NCBI GenBank assembly: GCA_021014325.1
Contig: CM037473.1
Location: 22,062,822 to 22,126,821, forward strand
Length of the DNA stretch: 64,000 nt
Origin: Plazaster borealis
Taxonomy: Eukaryota > Echinodermata > Asteroidea > Forcipulatida > Labidiasteridae
Direction: 5' to 3'
Shown here: in pieces, positions 25,327 to 35,500 of the stretch
Layout of the letters: every line of letters starts with the position of its first letter
Position numbering within the stretch: position 1 is the stretch's first letter
The notes under the pieces: generated by a model
Databases searched by the model: none
What the model was told of the DNA's origin: nothing
What the model saw: only the letters and a program-made list of their open reading frames with translations
Program-made: the position numbers and the translations under genes

Positions 25327-27065
25327 ATGGACAGGGTAACTACTATACTTAACTTGGGTTGAAATCCCCAGCGAAAGCATTCTGAAATATTTGAACCATA
25401 AACCAATTTGTCCGTCGGACATAATCACCACGTGGTTTTAAAACAAAAGCAAAGGGAATGAAAGAAGTAATTGTTTTATGAAAGGAAAATCAATTACTTG
25501 TTTAATTGTAACTGCTTGTGCATCCTTCATCCATAATTGTACTCTACTCCCGACATGACTTTAAAACTTGGCAAATCTTCATCTTGAAAACCAATCTCGA
25601 AATTCAATTTCGTTTCCTTCCCGTAAAAAACCACACTGGCTTTAAACTAACGTACATGATTTATTCTAAGCGCATAAGACACGGAGGCGACTTAAGCGTA
25701 CGTCTACCTTTTTCCGAATGGAAGAATTATTTTTCTAATATCGCTGCTGATACGGATATATTCCAACGCGTGAAAATATCATGTACTCGAACATTGATTC
25801 TAACACTATTTATAAACTTTCTCGACCCCGTGTTAGCACGTATAAAAGCATATCCCACGCAACACACCCGAAGGTTATTCGAGTATCATGGTACACCTAG
25901 CGGCTGCTGATGTTAAACATCAAATTGACAGGAAAACTCCGGTGTCTTCATTTCAAATTTGAGAAATTTGATTGCATGTTAAACAAGCACTGTCTGTTTC
26001 ATTTTTTTTTTTTACTTTGATATGTCATGGTTTTGCTCAAATGCGTTGCCAAGTATTTTGTACACTTGCTCTATCGCAACGTGAAAGTTGTTTTCAACGT
26101 AGTGCGGGATTTGAACAATAATTACGTGCTCTATGTCTATGTTCAGAATTTGAAAATAAATGTTAAATTCTTTTGAAGGCAATATTTTTAACGTGTTCCT
26201 ATTTAGACACATTAAATTATAAGCAATCTACTCCCTTGATACATGAAGGTTTCGTCCAATTTCCGTCACTGCAAAAACTTAATTGATTTGGTATTAAAGC
26301 TTGATTTTGAAAAGAAAGTCAAGTAATTTCCTTCTTTTGGACATTATTGTGCAATTTTGTCTGCTAACCTTTTGCCAAATAATGTTGTGTTATTTTTAAT
26401 ACAATGTGCATATTGTAAAGTCACCAGTCTAATGTGACTTCCTTCTAAAAATTGATAGACAACAACATGGGTTGGTTCGTAAGATCAAAGACTATTAAAA
26501 TAAACATATTCTGGAAAAATCTGGGGTTTCTTTCAGAATTCTTTCAGAAAGGAAATATCAAGAAGTATCTGACATTTAATACACTTTAACCTACTCACGT
26601 AGGAATCCCATCAATATGCACATGGTGATATTTTAACAAAAGGGTATGTCCCATATTCAAATGCCGTTGAGGGTGAAACATTAGACGCGTTTAGGTCCTC
26701 CGCGATAATCTGACCTCACATGAAACTTAATGACCTTAATGAAACATGATTCCAATGTACAAATTTAACATTCAACAAAAGGGCGTCTGGCGATCATTTC
26801 TAAAGCATGTTGCGAAAAGGTCACGGTTTCATCGACAGGTGATTTCTACAATGAATTATTGATGCAATGGGAACAGGTGGTCGTTGGTCGAGGGCGTATT
26901 TTCTGGGTTTTTGACATTTTTACACCATGCGATTTTAAAGTGGTACTATTTCTCTTTTCTCGTTTGTGTACATATCATTTGCATAATGTGTATGCCCTTT
27001 TTAGTTACTATAACTTTGAAAACTTAAGTTGGCAAGTTTCAGTCTGAAAGCTGACTTGTTATAAA
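25327..27065. other. No gene recognised
   Basis: It contains a 130-codon plus-strand frame (25518-25910) with no family resemblance and no other support. Confidence 0.4.
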
Positions 27066-27238
27066 GATAGACCTTGTACATTGACGTCATAAAGCCGGCA
27101 ATCTTAGAGGTAAACCGATAAAAAAAAAATGGAAACGCGCAGATTTGTACACGCAGCGCGCATTGGCCAATGAACAGCCTCCTTTTGACCTCTAGGCGAG
27201 GGCGCCCTACTCAAATGACGTCATGTGCATAAGGTCTT
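27066..27238. mobile_element. MITE with tgacgtca-containing terminal repeats
   Basis: It starts atagaccttgtacattgacg and ends tgacgtcatgtgcataaggt. The body has attggccaatgaacagcctc and gacctctaggcgagggcg and cccta. Each end carries a full tgacgtca, the palindromic CRE sequence, as part of the terminal repeat. Confidence 0.6.
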
Positions 27239-27617
27239 TTCATAGAAATATTTCCGTATGTAGTACTGTCAAAATCAAGAAGTTTAAAATCATTTGAAGA
27301 CCTATAAATCACCGTAGGTTACCGGTAGTTCGAGACACAAAACCCGTTCGATGTTATCACCCAAACGTAAACATATAATTTGATGAGATTTTCGCAGGGA
27401 AACTAGAAGATGGAAACCACAGGCTGGTTTTGTGGCGTTTTTATTGGAAACAAGAGAATAGAAATGAATTAAATCTTTGAAAATACAAACGTTCGCAGAT
27501 TTGCTCCCAACTTGCAAGGTATATAGATGACTGTGTTGGAGAATTTCCGTTTTACTTGAAATGCTATAGTTTTTAAGAGCTGAGATAAAATATCGTGAAT
27601 CCGATGACCGATTGAGC

Positions 27618-28084
27618 TTAAAGGTAATATTCAGAATTGGTAAGGAAAAAAACATCATTGGTTAATTTAAGTCTGAAAGCTTACTGATTATGAGGTTCAT
27701 ACGATAACCATTTTGTCTGTGAAATAATTCCCTCTTAAATATTCGAGAAATCTGTATCTGAAAAACTTTTTTTTTTAAAGGAACAGCTGATTTCGGTCGT
27801 TAGAACCAAAATTAAGGACAATGTGTTTACATGCTGAAAATTGTGCATGGCTTTTCACGATTTTCTCCTGACTCACACAATGGATTTAGCCCAAATTTTC
27901 ACAGGTTTGTTATTTCATGTATATGGTTGATCACACATAACATGACCACTGTCTGAAAACTGTGTTGTCAGCTCTAGCAATCCTGTATAAAACCTTTAAA
28001 CGTTCACAGGTTTGTTATTTCATGTCACAAAAAGTTCAAATACTCGTCGTTGATAATTACCAATGTTGTCCACGTGTAGACCCT
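27618..28084 (-). mobile_element. MITE family B copy with an attached fragment
   Basis: It begins ttaaaggtaatattcagaat and includes gtctgaaagcttactgatta, gttcatacgataaccatttt, gtgcatggcttttcacgatt and tcacaggtttgttatttcat. These words appear as reverse complement in order at 48398-48744. A second partial copy (28003-28084) repeats gttcacaggtttgttatttc. Confidence 0.6.
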
Positions 28085-29379
28085 ACTTTAGGTTTTGTTA
28101 TGCATTGCCTCCAGTTGGTTTAGAATTATCACGGCTATATTATTTTCTAAGCAAACAAATGATTTATGTTTAATGTGTTCAACTGTTTACGCAGAGAACG
28201 TTTTCTATTGTGAAAGCATCATTTGTAAAATAAAACACAAAGTTAAAAATCAATCAAGTTTGGTTTACCAAACAAAATGTGTACGTGTCTTTGAGGTCTT
28301 AATGGGCACTTATCACAAATTTAATAATTTTCAGAAGAAAACGAAATATAAATTGTTTAAAGTGATTTTTAATCTTGAAATTCTGAATGAGTGTCAATTC
28401 GATTACGTACGCGCGAGACTCTGATGCTTTTTGTGTAAAAAAACTAGACATGTAAAAGACTTGACGAACGGTTCAGACTGCACATCTTTAAATCAAATCA
28501 ATTTTTTTCGGTTTTGAGTTGACGTAAACTTGGCTGGAATTAAATTTAATATCAATGTGATGAAATGGAGTTTGGTTTTTTTTTATCCAGCTAATCTTCA
28601 ATGCCACATTTTGTGGTGACAAATCATGTCTCTTAGCGATGTATCATGCAATGTGAGTTTCTGTAGATTGGATTACTAATAACCCTCAAAATATGGCACT
28701 ATAATAAAGTTACTACAATGTTAACAATAATCGAAATTTCATTTCAGAAGGTCAGAGGTCATTTTAAGCGTGGATAGATTAGACGTTGAAACTATTGTAC
28801 AGGCACAAAGGCCAAGACAAGAGTGGAAAGACTTGTTGCTCTGTGCATAACATAATATGCATCCTTGTGCAACGTGATTTCACAAACGGTTAAGATTGAT
28901 CTTAAGTGCAAATCAATCTTAATTGCTTAAGCAAAGTGTGATGTCACAATACAAATAATACTGACAACTCAACTCAAGATAATCTTAACCCTTTGTGAAA
29001 TTGAGACCAGGCCAGTTGAAGTTTGAGGTCAGGGTACAATCGTCTGTTTTTCATCCATAAAATCCACAGAAGAAAGAGTTAATAACACCTTTCAACTGCG
29101 GAGTCCAGTCCAAGTAAATTAAACACCTTAAACCACCAACTTTTTGAATCATAATCGGCAAAAAAATAAAATAAAATAAAATATAAAAAAGCTTGATGAA
29201 AGGTGTACCTTTATATGTAAGTTAAGAATTAACTTAAATTATTACGCTTTTCCCCATGAAATCGATTAGCTCTGTTAAATATAAACCCATTTGACAATTC
29301 GAAATCGAAAATAAAATAGTCTGTATTTAATTATTTGGAAAGTAAACCTCATAACGTGTGTTAAAACATAGAGTGTAAA
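28085..29379. other. No gene recognised
   Basis: AT-rich with short frames and an A-rich run with taaaataaaat units near 29161-29190. Confidence 0.4.
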
Positions 29380-29760
29380 GCAAAGATGGCGGCCGCGTGA
29401 TTTAAGGGTCCTTCGATCGATCCGGCGGAGTTATGAGTAAAAACTCTGCCACACCTTGCCTATTCACCTCGCGGGTATAATCTGCCATGACCAGCATTAT
29501 CACACTTCCTCTTTGCCGTGCTCAGAGATTAATCTCCAGATCATGGCGTCCTTAGCATCACTCGCGAGTCGGCCAAGCGCGTCGCCGTCTATTACCCGCC
29601 AGGCAGTGCAACTTCGTCTTCAGACCGAGACACCTTTACAAAGTCATCAGGGATCCATCTCGGGTCAATATCCGCGTAATAAGGACAAGTCGTCCGATCG
29701 TATACGACCGGAAATATTGCGTAGTGGTCGGACGCGACATCATTATTGGAAGGCATTCAT
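29380..29760 (+). promoter_or_regulatory. CpG-rich block, candidate NOS promoter or 5' exon
   Basis: In AT-rich surroundings this stretch is rich in CpG (for example ggcggccgcg, tcgatcgatccggcgg, cgcgagtcggcc, gcgtcgccg, tcggacgcgac). It opens with aaagatggcggccgc, which contains AAGATGGCGGCC, a YY1-type element usually found just downstream of transcription starts. It lies about 0.8 kb before the predicted 5' UTR acceptor at 30594 on the same strand. No TATA box is evident. It also contains a 162-codon frame of low-complexity Ser/Gln-rich sequence that resembles no family. The promoter role is inference. Confidence 0.35.
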
Positions 29761-30130
29761 ACTCCTGTATGAAGAGAAGCAATTATGGGAAAGTGTAGTC
29801 CACATAGACATTGTCAAGCAACATACGGAAAGGCATTGGTTGTATCGTGTTCACGTTTCCCTAGTTATTATTTATTTATCAACGCACTCCCGTGTGAAGA
29901 GAAGCAATTATGGCAAAAATTCTGGCTGGGTTATTACAAATTAATCCACAACGACATTGTCAAGCAACATGGACAGGCGTTTTACCCAAACAGGCACTGA
30001 TTGTATCATGTTCACGTTTCCCTTGTTATTATTTATTTATCAACTTCCATTTGTAGTACTCCCGTGTGAAAAGAAGCAATTATGGCAATATTTCTGGCTC
30101 AGTTATTACCAATTAATACACAAACAATTC
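29753..30130. repeat. Irregular tandem repeat, three partial units
   Basis: The word gagaagcaattatgg recurs near 29774, 29899 and (as aagaagcaattatgg) 30071. The words gacattgtcaagcaacat and gttcacgtttccctagttat also recur. Spacing is 125 to 172 bases. It lies directly after the CpG-rich block and creates overlapping ORFs of 70 to 160 codons that I do not accept as genes. Confidence 0.65.
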
Positions 30131-30594
30131 GATATGAACATGCTTTGTTTATTATGTTCCAAAGAATTGGGAAAAGACCGGACCCACTTCAAAAAATTAA
30201 AGTTGTGGTGAACTGAATGGGCCTACACCCGCTTAAGAAATGTAATATGTTTTAACACCAAATGTGTCCGTGTTTTTGAAATTGAAAATAAACAATAAAG
30301 ACTGATCAGAAAAACTTATTATTTCAAAATATACATCTCACTTAAAAATCTATAATATATGAAATTTTTCAGGGAAATTCTGTGTAAGAGGTTGTTAGAA
30401 CCCTACTCAAGTCGATTGCCAATGCCATGTAGGTCCTTCATGGAAAAATTAAAGAACTATATATAGAATCGAGCCTACGTCATTATAGCACAGTCTCACC
30501 ATTTTCAATACCGCGTTCATAATCATTAAACTTTCATACCACAGGTCAGCAAATACTTGTAATAACAAATCTGCCCTTTTCTCATTTCTTTCAG

Positions 30595-31114
30595 CGGTCC
30601 CATCATTCTCAACAAGGAATACCTAAAATATGAACACTTCACTCGAGTGGAGACTACGTAAATTGACTTTCCCGTCAATCTGGTCATTAAACGTCAACAG
30701 CGTCAACTGGAAGTGAGGTTGTCCCAACGCTGAACAGTGTCAACTACGCACAGAACCGTAGCGTAATAGGCACCACGTGCTTCTAAGGTCAGTCTTCGGT
30801 TCACTGTCGTTAACGCCAATTTGTCCATGGTACATCGGGTGGTGTGTCATCTGTGAACCTTGGAATGTGCCAATTAAGACGTGAAGCAACGCCACTGTTT
30901 TCTTTATCACTGTAATAGTGATGCCAAATTGACGGAGTCGTTCATCTAACAATACTGTATATCTTGATATTAGTAATCAACTGGACACGCACATATCAGT
31001 GACCATTTATCAAGTTTTATCCAAACACAATTGTTCATCAAATTTAGACAATCCACCAAACGATCGCTCATGTTTTTCAAATCTTAACTTTTGGGATCAC
31101 TACGACCACCAGCC
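30595..31114 (+). other. NOS: Probable 5' UTR part of the first coding exon
   Basis: A very good 3' splice site lies at 30571-30594 (ctgcccttttctcatttctt then tcag), so the exon that carries the start codon probably begins at 30595 with about 520 nt of 5' UTR. An in-frame TAA at 31085-31087 blocks upstream extension of the protein. A 28-codon upstream ORF (30630-30716) lies in this stretch. The upstream exon that joins here is not proven; candidates are the CpG-rich block at 29.4 kb and the donor at 20261. Vertebrate nNOS has the same plan, with non-coding first exons spliced to one exon carrying the ATG and PDZ. Confidence 0.5.
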
Positions 31115-32566
31115 ATGGATAACGAACCCAACACGTTCACCGTGCGCCTTTTCAAAAGACCGCCACACGGACTGGGATTTCTAGTGCGCAAGCGCAAAAC
31201 CAACCCCCCGGTCATTATTTCTGACCTCATACCAGATGGAGTCGCGGACCAATCATGTCTCATCCAAGTTGGGGATATACTCTTAGGTGTGAATGGGGTA
31301 CAGCTTACCGATGTGCCCTATTCAACGGCCTTGGAAGTGTTGAGGAGTGTACCCATGGATTCCCCTACCGTATTGGTCATGCGAGGCCCCGATGGGTACA
31401 GAACACGCCTTGAGAGTATATTGACCCCGGATGGATCGGTTAAAGTTGTCCGTGTTACTGAGGAGCCTAACACCGATTCACTACCACGCGATAAGGGGGT
31501 GGGAAAGAAGCACAAGGGTCAGAGGGATGCAGGGAATAGCCCCCCACCGGTAGGGAACTCTGCACCGTGCTGGCAACAGCGCAACACACCCACCTACGAT
31601 GGGAATGTTTATAGTCAAGGGTCTCCTTACGGGTCATCGCGTGGGAGAGCTACTGAGGGAAGTTCCTATCGCTATGCCAGCCCCATACGCAGCAGCAGCA
31701 CCAGCAGGACCAGGCGGGATTCCAGCCGCTCCCCTGCCCGTGCCAGCTTGCCCGGTAGCCCCGTCCGTGCGTACCCCTACCGTGACCCGTCTGCCTGCTG
31801 CTGCACCCCTGCCCGGCACCAGCACTCCACCGCACCCGATTTCCAAAACGTCTTAGCCTGGAACGGCACGTTCCCACGGGATGTATACCAGTTCCGCCTC
31901 GGCATCGAAGACCTTTACAATTTCGACAGTCCCCGACCGTCTGTCGACTTCGATTACGAGACTGATCGAGTCCAGTCAAAGAACTGTGTTGTGCCGCACC
32001 TGGATGGATCACGGGAGAAGCTGAGTGAATCGGTGGGCACACAATGGCCGGAACGCGTCATTTTTGTGCAAGGCTCATCGCCTCCGTCAGAGACACTGAC
32101 ACCGTCACCCATGAATGGGGTTGACCTCAGTGTGAAAGTCACTGAAACTGAGCCACGACCGCATATAGGGAGGCACAACAACGCCACTCAGATCACATCA
32201 GTGGCCGCTAGCCCCGAGCTCACAACCATGTCGACCACCACCAGTAGCGTCAAACGGGACAATCTCTCCCAAAACGGTCACACCAACCAGCTATCAACGG
32301 ACATATGCCCAGCACCACCAGCTAAAGACACCTACAAGGGGGATATTATATCCACAGAAGTCAACAACAATTCCCTGAAGCCCGTTAAGATTCAGACCGC
32401 CGAGATTGAGGTGCAGACTGAACTTGCAGGCTCGCAGGTCAACAGCCATCAGTCGTCGGGTAATCATTCATCAAGCAATGGCGCGGGAAAACCAAAGTTT
32501 GTCCGCCTGAAGAATCTACTAGATGGAAAACAGACAACGGACACTCTCCACCAGAAAGCCATAATG
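31115..32566 (+). CDS. NOS: NOS coding exon 1: PDZ domain, beta-finger and linker (residues 1-484)
   Basis: The largest exon holds the whole targeting region. The PDZ carboxylate-binding loop is L20-G21-F22-L23, followed by [10 protein letters not shown] and [10 protein letters not shown], closely matching nNOS. The beta-finger follows (LESILTPDG, then [10 protein letters not shown]). Residues 126-484 are a Ser, Arg, Pro and Gly-rich linker with Ser-Arg-Ser-Pro stretches, a CCC triplet at 228-230, and two Q-T motifs at 424-437 that resemble LC8 sites. The exon ends ATG|gtaaat in phase 0. The 3' end matches nNOS exactly in spacing: LHxK followed six residues later by the first zinc cysteine in the next exon. 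The open frame continues to 32713, but that part is intron. Confidence 0.95.
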
Positions 32567-35500
32567 GTAAATATTACTTTTAATCGAATATTTTACCAAT
32601 ATACGGCAATAATCTGGTTTTTATGTTTTTTGTTTTTTACGGTTTCAATCAAAATTGGAACAGGATCCAAATTCAAGTCTATTAACCTAATAAAAAACAA
32701 AATAACCTGTTGAAATGTTCACTTAAAATATTTTGTACGAAATGTTCTTAACATTTTACATCTATATTTTTGCCGACATTCTTGTTTAAACCTTGCTTAA
32801 ACGTTAAACACAACAGTTTTATTTGCAAAACACACCATAAAACACTACTTTTGAATTGTTAGATATCCATTAACGTATTTTTGTAAAGTAAACATTGAGT
32901 ACAAAAATTATTATAATTATACCTTCAGCTGTGTGAGCAGTAGATATTTGAAATATTATTTTAGGTAACACCTAGAGCCTTTTTATAAGTACAGTGCAAA
33001 CCAAAAAGAAGTACGTTGTAGTCTAGTTCTCGGTGACCACCTCTAATAAAAAGTATGTGTTTTGCCAGGGCCTTTTGTGCACGTTCATATCGTGCTTCGA
33101 TTTGCCACAGCGAACACAGAAATTTGTTGTTTGGGAAAATGTTCTCGGATATCGTAGTAATTCATACAAAAATGAACAATATCAATAGAAAGTCAGCTTC
33201 CAGCAATGAAAATCGGTCACAAGTGCTGGCAATCATGAATCATACGTCAAATGAAAGGTCTACATGAAATCAGACACAGCTTTTAGATTTAATAGACAAT
33301 ATTTTACTCCCCTAATTTCGAACTTTCTAGAAACTCTTAATTGGGTTTTAAGCCATTGCTCGCCATTTCTTGACATTTAAACCGTGTGAAGAAAAATAAT
33401 TGTACTCTTTGTGGAGAGAAGAACTGTTATCTATGAGGTTTTTTTATGGCATTTTGATGACATTTCTGCACACAGCGAGTCTCAAATACCCGCTCCGCGC
33501 CAACACTTTCTTTGTGAAGTCCTTTGCGAAGTTTAGTTGTCGCAAAAAAACTCTCTTTACTCGTGAGATTATGCTAAGAGCTAAATAAACATAAAGATAT
33601 TTTTTTAATCGGTCGTCTCCTTGTGTGAAAGTGTCAACACTTTCTGTGTGAAATCTTTTGCGAAGTTTAGTTTTCGCAAAAAACTCTCTTTACTCGTCAA
33701 ATTATGCTAAGAACTAAATATACATAAACATTTTTTTTTTTAATCGGTCGTCTTCCTTTGTAAAAGTGTCAACACTTTATGTGAGAAGTCTTTTGCGAAG
33801 TTTAGTTTTCGCAAAAAAAATCTTTCCTCGTCAAATTATGCTAAGAGCTATTTTTAATCGGTCGTCTTTCTTTGTGAAAGTGTCAACACTTTCTGTGTAT
33901 TAGTCCTTTGCGAAGTTAAGTTGTCGCAAATAAAAACCTCTCTTTACTCATCAAATTATGCTAGAGCTAAATATACCTGAATATACCTGAATATATATAA
34001 ACGGTCACCTCCTGCTTTCAACGGATGGTAAAATGCCAACTGACGACTCTGTGAAATCCTAGTAAGAGTCGAAACCCGAGAAAGTTGAGAAAAAAACCGA
34101 AATCAGATTCAGAGGTTGCGATCTTGCGGTGTTGTAGAATCAACACCGTCATCCAATCGGTTTGTATATGAAAGCTGATAAAGCACAGCTGACGCTTTAA
34201 AGCGTTTTCAGAGGCAAGGTATTATCATTTTAATGCCTGTTGAATGTAGATGATATCCACCGTTTCATGGATACTTCGAGAGGTTTACGAGAGCAATGAG
34301 AAACAAGAACTGGCTGAAGTTCTTTTGAGATTGACTTCCGGGTTTTTTTCTTTTGGGGCGTCATGTTTCAAATTGTATTAAGTCCCCTGTACTTTTTGTT
34401 TTCTGAAAGGAATGTATGGATTAATGTCACCCAACAACAAAGAGTTTGTTTTATGTTTCATTGCTTCAGAAAGGGTACTCTTTGCAGCTTAGAATCAATT
34501 GAGATTGGGGGATTAAATAAAATATATACTTTTGCCATTTTCTTTTTAAAAGATGGTTACTTTAACGTTTTGGAACCACTCGACTTGACATAAAATATTA
34601 GGATTTCTTTTAGGAAAGTGTCAGTCGTAGGGTTTAAAACTTTAAAAGTTCTGAAAATATGAAAGACTTGTTAAAACAAACTTGGTGAAGAAGATGTTTG
34701 AGAAACGTAGTTTCATACAGAGTGACGTGGGGGTATAGATGAATATAGAAAGGAAATTAATTGTATTTTTCTATGCAAAAATATGGGTTTCTTAACAAAC
34801 CTTCTAAAGGTAAATTCAAGTTTCTATGTAAGTGGAAACTTTGAATCAACTCTCTCCACAAATTTCACACCACTTAGAAATCTTAAATATTTACAGCGAC
34901 TTGAGTGTCACGAAACGTCTCGCTGCCCATCGGCACCGCGAAACACTCACCGAAAAGGCACTGTTTGCCTTCGCGCTGTAATTTCAGTCAACTAGCTCGT
35001 AGGACTGCGGGGTTATGTTTGATCGACCCCGGGGGTCAACACGCCATAGATTTTTTTTCTTTCCTCGTACCCAGGGTGTACTCGATCACCGCCCCTTGGC
35101 CACCTTCAAACCACAGTCTTCACGGTTGGCCTACATCCTGTTGGCTTTTGGCGCCAAAAAGTCCTGTTAAAAAGTTGTCTGCGTCAGACGAATTTCGGCG
35201 CTTGTGGTTTTTATCTTCTGATGATTAAAAAGAAATGACTTGGAATCATCAATAGGACCAAAAACTCATCAGTATTCAAAGAAATAAATGAACCATGGAC
35301 GACGTTCCCACACTTCCGAACACTTAAGCCTAAATGAGCAAATATTACGTAGAATTGCACAAATTTTCGTCACAAATTGTTCATTATTTGGAAATTAATT
35401 AAACAAGAGGGTGCACCCGAACACAAAATATCACACTTATCAGTTGTAAGAATTGACATAGATGCACATCACGAAGTGTTTGAGGTAGTCTAAGTCATCA

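Noticed and set aside
29456..30211. Overlapping plus-strand frames of 162, 71 and 84 codons
   Set aside because: They run through an irregular tandem repeat and show no family resemblance. The region is more likely a promoter or 5' non-coding sequence.
31091..31114. Start of NOS at 31091
   Set aside because: That codon is TTG, not ATG. The ATG at 31115 has a strong context and matches the nNOS N-terminus.
31634..32187. Minus-strand frames of 70 to 130 codons across the PDZ exon
   Set aside because: Shadows of the GC-rich coding exon; the Gly/Ala/Arg-rich composition follows from the codons on the plus strand.
32567..32713. The 540-codon open frame continuing past the PDZ exon
   Set aside because: The extra 49 codons are AT-rich and Phe/Ile/Tyr-rich, directly after a good donor at 32567, and alignment continues perfectly with exon 2. 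They are intron.
33500..33975. CRISPR-like array
   Set aside because: Units are 134 bp with repeated spacer sequence, in a eukaryotic intron. It is a tandem repeat.
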